From assembly GCA_947178115.1 (NCBI GenBank), contig CAMWXF010000087.1, forward strand, positions 1 to 7,101: 7,101 nucleotides of DNA. Reading direction: 5' to 3'. This document shows, in pieces, positions 1-5,606 of this stretch (the stretch's first letter is position 1; the number at the start of each line of letters is the position of its first letter). Origin of the DNA: an uncultured Lachnospiraceae bacterium. GTDB lineage: Bacteria > Bacillota > Clostridia > Lachnospirales > Lachnospiraceae. A program made the position numbers and the translations under genes. The notes under the pieces were generated by a model. That model was not told where the DNA came from and ran no database searches. It worked only from the letters and a program-made list of their open reading frames with translations.

Positions 1-825
1 ACCGCCTCCCCCATCCACAAACTCCCCCTTACCTGCCCTCCTCCACACCACTACCTTAGTCCCAGCCATATTATAGAACGCACCGTCCAGCGTACAGTTC
101 TCAAGTCTGATATCGTTTGCCGACTTTATGATTCCCATGCTGGCTTTTGCATTTCCCTTAAAGGTTGAATTGGTTATTTTAACATGCTCTGTAGTGCGAT
201 AATTGTGCTCAATATCAATACCATACTGCGGATCGGTTCCGCTTGCATAATTGAACTGACAGTTGTCTATCGTAACATTATTCGCATCCGTAATGGATAG
301 ATTGCTTCTTCTGTTATGATGAAGATTGCAATTCTCAATCGTTACGCCGTTGCAGGATGGTTTCGCACTGCTGGAATACGCACCCAGATAAATACCATCG
401 CCCCAGCATTTGGAAATCTCTACATCACTGATATGGACATTTTTGCAGCCGTCAATCTGGATTCCATGACCCGCCTCACCGCCTTTACCGGTATGAATAT
501 CACGATCCCCTATGATCTGACCGCCGGAAATGGTAACATTGTCGCGGTCAAACGCATATATGATACGATAATGACTACTGTTATTCCCGATCGTCACAAG
601 CAGCGCGCTGGGAGACATGATCAATTTCTGATTATCTGTCAGAACGATACCCCCGAAACCATTGTCATCGCTTATTGTAGCGCCAATCCGATAAACCCCT
701 GCCGGAATATACAGATAATCACACAAACCGGGATTCCATTCCCAATTCCGCAGAAGCTCATTGATAGCTATCGCATCATCAACTGTACCGGGCTTCTGTT
801 CATAGATAAGAGCTCTTCCCTCCGG
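1..825 (-). other. Pectate-lyase-like right-handed parallel beta-helix domain (N-terminal part only)
   Basis: From about residue 1266 the protein matches the start of a Pectate_lyase_3-type beta-helix: T-V-D-D-A-I-A-I-N-E-L-L, then L-Y-I-P-A-G-V-Y-R-I-G. Parallel coils of about 22-30 residues follow, with NVTISGG, GHGIQIDGCKNVHISDV, GDGIYLG, NGVTIENC, NNVTIDNC, HVKITNS and DIRLENC. Repeated Asn-Cys turns suggest stacked ladders in the helix. Proteins with this fold include polysaccharide lyases, hydrolases, epimerases and phage-tail-like or adhesin domains. At least 275 residues are visible and the rest lies outside the window, so no catalytic assignment is made. Confidence 0.8.
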
Positions 826-3800
826 CAGGACTTCTTCCTCTTCCCCTTTCACGATCACATTACACTGTTGCACATAGCTGCTGCTGCCCACACGGAGCGT
901 TATTGTAGCCGCACCTATTTTTTTCATAGTGACCAGACCGTTTTTATCTACAGCTACCCTGTCTTCATTGTTACTTTCCCATTTAAGTTTATTGGGATCT
1001 GCCGCTTGAGATTCTTCCCATTCCACCGTCAACTGATAAGTATCGCCCACTTTTCCTTCGATCTTCTGCCCTGCCTCTTTCAGGATCGGCACATCGACGA
1101 TGGAGATCTTACACTGGGCCTTTTTGTTGCCATCCTGCGCAGTCGCTGTTATCGTTACTGTTCCTTCGTTCTTAAACTTGACAGTTCTGGTGACCGCCCT
1201 GTCTCCGTCCACGCCGGAACTCTCAACAGGAATCTCGACTGTCGCAATATTGCTGTTGGATGTAGACCAGATCACAGTCGGATTCGCTATTTTTTCCCAA
1301 CTGTCCTCTGGTGTGATCGTAGCCGTAAGCTGCACTTCTTTTTCTACAAGACGCAGCGAAAGGCTGGTCTTGTCTAACGTTATGCTCTTCACATGATTGA
1401 TCCGGTACGCTTTCTTTTGAATCTTAAAGGAATAAGTTTTGGTTCCGCCGTAATCCCCTCTTCCGCGCAATGTTACTTTAGCATTGCCTGTCTTAATATT
1501 ATTCTTGTATTCCACTATTTCATAACAGCCGTTTCCCAATTCATTTCTCTTATTTTTGGCATCAGTGCTGTTAGCGTATACATGAATATCGCTTGATGAC
1601 AATGCTATTTCCTCTCCGGTATATTCCTGCGGATCAATGACAATCTTCAACTTGCTGATATTATTTTCGAATATCCGATAAGTCCCGGTAAGAGTCTTCT
1701 CATAACAGCCTATTCCCTGTACAGTCACTTTAACGGTAGTGTTCTTCTGAGGTAGCTGTCCGCTTTCCATATTTTCATATTCATAGGTAAGTTCTTTGAC
1801 ATAATCCGTTCCGGCAGCCAGCTTCTTACCATTCACATCTTTGATCGTGACGGTTGACTTCCATGCATTTTGCTTCGTACTGTACGGTTTATCCGGAATT
1901 GATATGGATGCCAAACCGATGTCGCCCGTCGTTACCTGAAGCTGCACGGTTTTTGTATATCCCTTATAATTCCCTTTACCAGTAATCTCACAGCTCATGA
2001 TTGTACCCGGATTTTTATTTTCTTTTACTTTTACCGTATAATCGGTTTTGTTTTTCAGAACAGTTCTATCCTGATCTTTTATGACAAAATCTGGCACCGC
2101 GCCGCCTTTTTGATAAGCGACCTCCAGGACCTCACCCTTATCCGTTACATTCTTTCCCCAGACGATCGTCAGATCATTCTCAGCATTATTGGGCGTAATC
2201 TCATATTTTTGCTTAAGCGTCCCTTTATATCTGCCTTTACCGGTAAAAGTAACCGTCACTTTTCCGACTTTCTTGGCATTGCTGTATTTTACGGTATAAT
2301 CTTTCCCTTCCGTAAGGGTTTCTTTCGCTTCCCCTGCTCCATACGTCAGTACGCCTGTTTTCTCCTGAAAAATTCCGCCATACTTATTCACCGTTTTCTG
2401 GGAAAAAGGTATACTTCCTTTCCACTGCTCTCCTACCGCAGCAGCCCCAATATTCCGGTCTCCTACTAACTTCAAATTCACTTTTTTACTGCCGCGGTAA
2501 CCGGCAGTCCTGCCGGCTTCCGAAGGGTATACCGTCACATAAGCGCCCTCTATCCCATTTGCAGAGACTTCATGCTCATAAAGAGTTTTGTCCAGAGTCT
2601 GCCCGCCTAATTTGAGCTCAGTAATCGTTACATCCGATTTGGATAAAGCCACCCCATGATATTCATACTGCTTTTGTCCAAGCTTTACCGCAGCGGAACT
2701 GAAATTGAGGTTTTTATCTTTCAGAATGACAAGCTGCATTTGGAAGGAACCCGTAAAGTTACCAATACCGTTTACAGTATAATTGTATATCTCTCCCGGC
2801 TTATAAGAATCTCCTTTTCTATAGTCCGCCGACTGTCCGGACTCCTCCGCCAGCTTTTCGGACAGAATCGTATAATCACAGACAAAATCTTTATTCGCTG
2901 CCAATTTCTTCTTACCAAACGTCAGAACCGGACTGGGAATCTTCAAATTATTGCTGTAATTAACCGTCTGTTCATACCCCGGCGAGCGGTTGACCTCAGT
3001 GCCCGTTCCATCAGCAGCTTCTTTGTCTATATTATAGATATCGATATCATTTATATCTAAAGGCTTTATCGTATAATATAAGGTCACACTGCCGCTGTAC
3101 TGCCCCTTCAGGTTAATGGTAACGCTCGGCGCTTTGACAGTATTATAATCAGCGGCGTTGATGTTATTCTTGTAACTCAGGGTATAATCCGTCTTTTCTG
3201 TTAATAGGGTATCCTTATAATAAACGCGAATGTCCTGCGTGATTTTCTGCCCTGTATAAACAAAATCTTCACTTTCTCTCCTGAAACCGGCCACCCAGAT
3301 ATCTCCGGATAAGTCAACGAGCTTATCATTGGCATCCGCAGGCGCAACTTCCACCCGGGCAACAGCCGTCAAGCCGTCGCACTCCGCAGTAATATATGTA
3401 ATTCCCTCCGCCTTTGCCTTAATCTCACCGGTTTCATTTACGACGGCAACAGCTTCATTGCTGCTTTCCCACGAAATCTTTGCCTGAATATTTTCGGGAG
3501 CAGTCGTTGCGGTCAATTGCTCTGTGCCTCCCGGCTGCATAGTTATAGCGGTTTTGTCTAACATGATGTCACTGATGTGCTCTTCCGCCTCCGGTTGTAC
3601 CGCATCGCTTTCGGAAAGCACAGAATCCTCATCTGCAATATCATTTTCGGAAACCGTAATAATATCGTCCGTTATTTCATCTGATTCGGAATTTTCCTGA
3701 TCAATATCTTCCAGCACTTGCTCTGCATCGCTGTCTTCCGCCAATGCACCGTCTCCGTTGTCCTCCTGATCTGTGTTTTTTGCATCGTTCATATCGTCTG

Positions 3801-4620
3801 TTATTTTATCTGTATCTATCGTATCATCCTGTGCTTGATCTATATCGGTATCATCATTTTGAAGCAGAAACGGAACTGTTGCTGCCGCATAAAAATCTTC
3901 GTCCTTATCTTTTCCTGTTCCCAAATAATATGCCGCCCGAATATAGTAGTCGTAATCATCCTGCTCTGCCTCTTCCCCAGAAGCAAGCTCTATCATTTTA
4001 TAGTAATCACTCTCTTCGTCCTCGTTCTCTGTCATTATAAAATACGGCGAGTCAGACACAACCTCAAAGTTCGTCCAATCGTCTTCTTCATTCATAAGAT
4101 TGGCGCTGCCCGCTGCCGTTCCTTTCTCTCCCCGGAGAATACACCAAAGCAGCGTACCGTTTTCTTCCTGTTCATGTATCGTATTAATGTCATAATTGAC
4201 AAATAATACCAGACAGTCCGCTACATCAAAAGAAACCGGTAAATCGTATACAAATTCGGAATCATTCGGATCAGGAAGTTTTTCGCCTTTTTTGATCTGT
4301 CCGATATGTAAAGCCGGTAACTTCGTTTCCGTATCTGTCTCAGAATCTGTAACCTCATCCTGTATGAAATCCGATGCATCCTTGTCCCGGTCTTCATTCG
4401 ATTTCTCGGATAAATCGCCTTCCTTTTCACATTCTTTTATTTCACTTTCCGAAGAAGGATCACTATCAGCTGACATCTCGCCGGAAACAGCATTATTTTC
4501 CGCAACTGCTTTTTCAACTGCCACGCTATCCTCCGCCGCAAATGCAGGAATAACCCCGCAGTCACTAACCGTCATTGTTATCGTAAGCATAGCTGCGATC
4601 CATTTTTTCATATTTCGCAT
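1..4620 (-). CDS. Giant secreted multidomain surface protein with Ig-like domains and a C-terminal beta-helix (partial, 3' end outside window)
   Basis: The frame is open for 1540 codons with no stop and runs off the window at base 1. The ATG at 4620 follows a strong ribosome site (AAGGAGAGG, 4628-4636) at a 7-nt gap. Residues 1-28 are a signal peptide: MRNMKK, a hydrophobic core, and an AFA/A cleavage site; Cys21 follows Asp, so this is not a lipobox. Residues 29-100 are Ser/Glu/Asp-rich. Residues 101-250 form an unrecognised compact domain. Residues 256-345 are an extremely acidic linker. Residues 349-425 are a Big_2 (Ig-like) domain. About 430-1070 hold seven units of about 87 residues, most ending in a G-x-G-x-[YF]-x-G strand. 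Residues 1071-1178 and 1179-1260 are two further Big_2-type domains. From about 1265 a pectate-lyase-3-like right-handed beta-helix begins (DDAIAIN, YIPAGVYRIG, then repeated N-V-T-I-x-N-C rungs). The role is inferred to be extracellular polysaccharide processing or adhesion; substrate and cell-wall anchor cannot be seen. Confidence 0.93.
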   Translation of the reverse strand, partial: MRNMKKWIAAMLTITMTVSDCGVIPAFAAEDSVAVEKAVAENNAVSGEMSADSDPSSESEIKECEKEGDLSEKSNEDRDKDASDFIQDEVTDSETDTETKLPALHIGQIKKGEKLPDPNDSEFVYDLPVSFDVADCLVLFVNYDINTIHEQEENGTLLWCILRGEKGTAAGSANLMNEEDDWTNFEVVSDSPYFIMTENEDEESDYYKMIELASGEEAEQDDYDYYIRAAYYLGTGKDKDEDFYAAATVPFLLQNDDTDIDQAQDDTIDTDKITDDMNDAKNTDQEDNGDGALAEDSDAEQVLEDIDQENSESDEITDDIITVSENDIADEDSVLSESDAVQPEAEEHISDIMLDKTAITMQPGGTEQLTATTAPENIQAKISWESSNEAVAVVNETGEIKAKAEGITYITAECDGLTAVARVEVAPADANDKLVDLSGDIWVAGFRRESEDFVYTGQKITQDIRVYYKDTLLTEKTDYTLSYKNNINAADYNTVKAPSVTINLKGQYSGSVTLYYTIKPLDINDIDIYNIDKEAADGTGTEVNRSPGYEQTVNYSNNLKIPSPVLTFGKKKLAANKDFVCDYTILSEKLAEESGQSADYRKGDSYKPGEIYNYTVNGIGNFTGSFQMQLVILKDKNLNFSSAAVKLGQKQYEYHGVALSKSDVTITELKLGGQTLDKTLYEHEVSANGIEGAYVTVYPSEAGRTAGYRGSKKVNLKLVGDRNIGAAAVGEQWKGSIPFSQKTVNKYGGIFQEKTGVLTYGAGEAKETLTEGKDYTVKYSNAKKVGKVTVTFTGKGRYKGTLKQKYEITPNNAENDLTIVWGKNVTDKGEVLEVAYQKGGAVPDFVIKDQDRTVLKNKTDYTVKVKENKNPGTIMSCEITGKGNYKGYTKTVQLQVTTGDIGLASISIPDKPYSTKQNAWKSTVTIKDVNGKKLAAGTDYVKELTYEYENMESGQLPQKNTTVKVTVQGIGCYEKTLTGTYRIFENNISKLKIVIDPQEYTGEEIALSSSDIHVYANSTDAKNKRNELGNGCYEIVEYKNNIKTGNAKVTLRGRGDYGGTKTYSFKIQKKAYRINHVKSITLDKTSLSLRLVEKEVQLTATITPEDSWEKIANPTVIWSTSNSNIATVEIPVESSGVDGDRAVTRTVKFKNEGTVTITATAQDGNKKAQCKISIVDVPILKEAGQKIEGKVGDTYQLTVEWEESQAADPNKLKWESNNEDRVAVDKNGLVTMKKIGAATITLRVGSSSYVQQCNVIVKGEEEEVLPEGRALIYEQKPGTVDDAIAINELLRNWEWNPGLCDYLYIPAGVYRIGATISDDNGFGGIVLTDNQKLIMSPSALLVTIGNNSSHYRIIYAFDRDNVTISGGQIIGDRDIHTGKGGEAGHGIQIDGCKNVHISDVEISKCWGDGIYLGAYSSSAKPSCNGVTIENCNLHHNRRSNLSITDANNVTIDNCQFNYASGTDPQYGIDIEHNYRTTEHVKITNSTFKGNAKASMGIIKSANDIRLENCTLDGAFYNMAGTKVVVWRRAGKGEFVDGGGG
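841..1410 (-). other. Two Big_2-type domains before the beta-helix
   Basis: Residues 1071-1178 read K-S-I-T-L-D-K-T-S-L-S-L, V-Q-L-T-A-T-I-T-P, V-I-W-S-T-S-N-S-N-I-A-T-V and G-T-V-T-I-T-A-T-A-Q-D-G, which is a clear Big_2 domain. An insertion around GVDGDRAVTRT precedes the G strand. Residues 1179-1260 are a more divergent copy: G-D-T-Y-Q-L-T-V-E-W, L-K-W-E-S-N-N-E-D-R-V-A-V, G-L-V-T-M-K-K-I-G-A-A-T-I-T-L. They probably act as a spacer that presents the beta-helix domain. Confidence 0.82.
1411..3330 (-). repeat. Seven degenerate protein repeats of about 87 residues in the giant surface protein
   Basis: About residues 430-1070 contain seven related units. Each ends in a beta strand carrying G-x-G-x-[YF]-x-G or a decayed form: GQYSG ends at residue 510, GIGNFTG at 624, AGYRG at 710, GKGRYKG at 800, GKGNYKG at 887, GIGCYEK near 974, and GRGDYGG near 1058. 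The gaps between these landmarks are about 114, 86, 90, 87, 87 and 84 residues. Several units also carry the inner motif [DY]YTV-x-Y-x-N (for example DYTLSYKNN, DYTVKYSN, EIVEYKNN). The pattern is familiar from clostridial surface proteins and suggests a rigid beta-sandwich stalk. Unit 2 is longer than the others by about 25 residues. Confidence 0.8.
3396..3576 (-). other. Big_2 bacterial Ig-like domain 1 of the giant surface protein
   Basis: This stretch encodes about residues 349-408 of the giant protein and its core pattern is classic Big_2: I-x-L-D-K-T-A-I-T, then G-G-T-E-Q-L-T-A-T, then I-S-W-E-S-S-N-E-A-V-A-V-V, then G-E-I-K-A-K-A-E-G. The last strand (ITAECDGLTAVARVEV) continues to about residue 425. 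Such domains are common in extracellular proteins of Firmicutes, where they act as spacers or binding modules. Here it separates the acidic linker from the repeat array. Confidence 0.85.
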
Positions 4621-4627
4621 AATTTAT

Positions 4628-4636
4628 CCTCTCCTT
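4628..4636 (-). promoter_or_regulatory. Ribosome binding site of the giant surface protein gene
   Basis: The minus strand reads AAGGAGAGG, 7 nt before the ATG at 4620. This strong Shine-Dalgarno sequence fixes the start and favours this ATG over the in-frame ATG three codons later. Confidence 0.85.
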
Positions 4637-4711
4637 AGCGTTCTCACACATTTTGTATCACTGGGCATTACTCTCACATCCAACTGAGAAAGCATGCTCT
4701 TCGCATTCTTC

Positions 4712-4770
4712 AAGACATAAAGTTATACTAAGGCGGCGTTCTTTTATGCCTCAGCATAACTTCATGTCTT
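4712..4770 (-). repeat. 23-bp inverted repeat abutting the -10 box of the giant gene
   Basis: The arms are 4712-4734 and 4748-4770 with a 13-nt loop (4735-4747). Twenty of 23 positions pair as Watson-Crick. The other three are A/C mismatches on the plus strand, which become G-U pairs in RNA copied from the minus strand. The outer arm begins at the base directly after TATAAT. No U-tract follows on either strand, so it is not an ordinary intrinsic terminator. It could be a 5' mRNA stem-loop, an operator, or a remnant of a small mobile element. Confidence 0.8.
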
Positions 4771-4799
4771 ATTATAGCACAAAATGGTGTTAGCTAGTA
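4771..4799 (-). promoter_or_regulatory. Extended -10 promoter for the giant surface protein gene
   Basis: The minus strand carries a perfect TATAAT (4776-4771) preceded by TGC, an extended -10. No good -35 is seen: the 17-bp position gives TACTAG (4799-4794). Transcription would start near 4764 and leave an untranslated leader of about 144 nt before the ATG at 4620. The leader from 4711 to 4637 shows no strong structure beyond the inverted repeat described separately. Weak -35 plus extended -10 is consistent with dependence on an activator, but that is inference. Confidence 0.6.
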
Positions 4800-4822
4800 G
4801 GGCTTTAAGACATTTACAAGAT

Positions 4823-4843
4823 TGTGCCAAATCCTGTGCCAAA
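4823..4843. repeat. Direct repeat TGTGCCAAA, two copies 12 bp apart
   Basis: TGTGCCAAA occurs at 4823-4831 and again at 4835-4843, with start-to-start spacing of 12 bp. It ends one base upstream of the queT -35 box (TTGACT, 4845) and lies about 60-80 bp upstream of the predicted start of the divergent giant gene. The placement fits a regulator binding site serving one or both promoters. No specific regulator is recognised. Confidence 0.6.
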
Positions 4844-4844
4844 C

Positions 4845-4872
4845 TTGACTTTTCCCAATTTACTGCTATACT
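4845..4872 (+). promoter_or_regulatory. Housekeeping-type promoter of queT
   Basis: TTGACT (4845-4850), a 16-bp spacer, and TATACT (4867-4872) preceded by TGC form a near-consensus sigma-A promoter with an extended -10. Transcription is expected to start near 4879, giving a leader of about 88 nt that contains an inverted repeat and the preQ1 riboswitch. Confidence 0.75.
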
Positions 4873-4917
4873 TAGATTTTGGAAAAGTCCATTAATTCAA
4901 GGTTTTTCCAAAATCTA
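4873..4917 (+). repeat. 14-bp perfect inverted repeat directly after the queT -10 box
   Basis: The arms TAGATTTTGGAAAA (4873-4886) and TTTTCCAAAATCTA (4904-4917) are perfectly complementary, with a 17-nt loop (4887-4903) that could add two G-U pairs and one C-G pair. The left arm begins at the base after TATACT and the right arm ends one base before riboswitch helix P1. With a start near 4879 most of the stem survives as a 5'-terminal hairpin in the mRNA. As DNA it could also be an operator overlapping the start site. Confidence 0.8.
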
Positions 4918-4918
4918 C

Positions 4919-4962
4919 ACGTCAGTTCGAGACCTTCCTGACGTAAAACAAAACTAAAGGAG
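4919..4962 (+). promoter_or_regulatory. preQ1-I-type riboswitch controlling queT translation
   Basis: P1 is a perfect 7-bp stem, ACGTCAG (4919-4925) with CTGACGT (4938-4944). The loop is exactly 12 nt (TTCGAGACCTTC, 4926-4937), the same length as in the Bacillus subtilis queC aptamer. It keeps the leading UUC, the AG used in pseudoknot helix P2, and a C just before the 3' strand of P1, the position that pairs with preQ1. The A-rich tail AAAACAAAACTAA (4945-4957) carries the CUA that would pair with the loop. It runs straight into the AGGAG ribosome site (4958-4962), so ligand binding should hide that site. One P2 position is G instead of U. The downstream QueT gene supports the call. Confidence 0.78.
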
Positions 4963-4966
4963 ACAA

Positions 4967-5527
4967 ATGCATATGAAAAAACAATCTTACAGTGAGACGG
5001 TTCCCGTAAGGATCGCCCCACCCATGTCACTGACACTCTTGGTTCAGGCGGCCATGATCGCCGCAATCTACGTTGTGCTGACCTTCATCGCCAACGCTTT
5101 CGGGCTTGCAAATTACGCCGTTCAGGTTCGATTCTCTGAAGCACTCACGATACTGCCGTTTTTCACACCTGCCGCTATCCCCGGTCTGTTCATCGGCTGT
5201 CTGCTCAGCAATATCCTGACGGGCTGTGTGCTGCCCGACATCATCTTCGGCAGTCTGGCAACTTTAATCGGTGCACTTGGCACATATGCACTGCGAAGAT
5301 GGAAATGGTGTGCTCCCGTCTGCCCGATTATTGCCAATACGGTTATCGTACCGCTCGTACTGATCTACGGATATGGATTGATGATCGAAGGATTATCCGT
5401 GCTGCAGTGTTTTGGGTACTACTGTCTGACCGTAGGTGCGGGTGAGGTCATTTCATGCGGAATCCTTGGCATGATCCTCCTGTTCTCTCTGCAGAAATAC
5501 AAGAATATTATTTTCAAAGAAAACTAA
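4967..5527 (+). CDS. queT: QueT-family queuosine precursor transporter (ECF S component)
   Basis: This 186-residue integral membrane protein has about six hydrophobic segments (roughly residues 22-43, 57-82, 90-108, 117-138, 145-158 and 161-176). It matches the QueT family (PF06177) by eye: Q-V-R-F-S-E-A-L (53-60), G-C-L-L-S-N (77-82), D-I-I-F-G-S-L-A-T-L (91-100), P-I-I-A-N-T (120-125) and G-E-V-I-S (159-163). The length is usual for the family. QueT proteins are thought to be the substrate-binding subunit of energy-coupling-factor importers for queuosine precursors such as preQ1; the shared ATPase and T subunits are encoded elsewhere. The preQ1-type riboswitch immediately upstream supports this role. 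Two in-frame ATGs lie at 4967 and 4973, 4 and 10 nt after AGGAG; the first is kept but either could be used. Confidence 0.92.
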   Translation: MHMKKQSYSETVPVRIAPPMSLTLLVQAAMIAAIYVVLTFIANAFGLANYAVQVRFSEALTILPFFTPAAIPGLFIGCLLSNILTGCVLPDIIFGSLATLIGALGTYALRRWKWCAPVCPIIANTVIVPLVLIYGYGLMIEGLSVLQCFGYYCLTVGAGEVISCGILGMILLFSLQKYKNIIFKEN

Positions 5528-5536
5528 AACATAAAA

Positions 5537-5590
5537 CGGCCGCGCAAACGGCGAAGCTATAACCCTTCGCCCGCGCGGCCGCTATATTTT
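5537..5590. terminator. GC-rich bidirectional terminator between converging genes
   Basis: CGGCCGCGC (5537-5545) pairs with GCGCGGCCG (5573-5581). Inside, after an AAAC bulge, GGCGAAG (5550-5556) pairs with CTTCGCC (5565-5571), leaving an 8-nt loop. On the plus strand CTATATTTTCT follows, a moderate U-tract for queT. On the minus strand the stem is followed by TTTTATGTTTTAGTTTT, a strong U-rich tract. The minus strand signal would terminate transcripts of the XRE gene, which stops at 5607. Confidence 0.88.
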
Positions 5591-5606
5591 CTCCCGTAAT
5601 CAATCT

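Noticed and set aside
316..1377. Long plus-strand open frame (353 codons) and several others at 1100-4687 on the plus strand
   Set aside because: They lie antisense to the giant gene, mostly in the codon-complement phase. They lack ribosome sites and domain patterns, while the opposite strand gives clear signal peptide, Ig-like and beta-helix motifs.
4558..4620. Lipoprotein signal peptide with Cys21 in the giant protein
   Set aside because: Asp precedes the Cys, which breaks the lipobox, and a normal AFA/A signal peptidase I site follows.
4624..4668. 14-codon leader peptide ORF just before the giant gene (stop TAA three bases before the ATG)
   Set aside because: It has only a weak ribosome site and overlaps the real one, and it has no runs of regulatory codons; it is compatible with chance.
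4817..4843. Sigma-54-like -24/-12 promoter (TGGCAC...TTGG) on the minus strand
   Set aside because: The invariant GC of the -12 element is GG in one register, and the other candidate has spacing one base short. A better extended -10 exists for the same gene.
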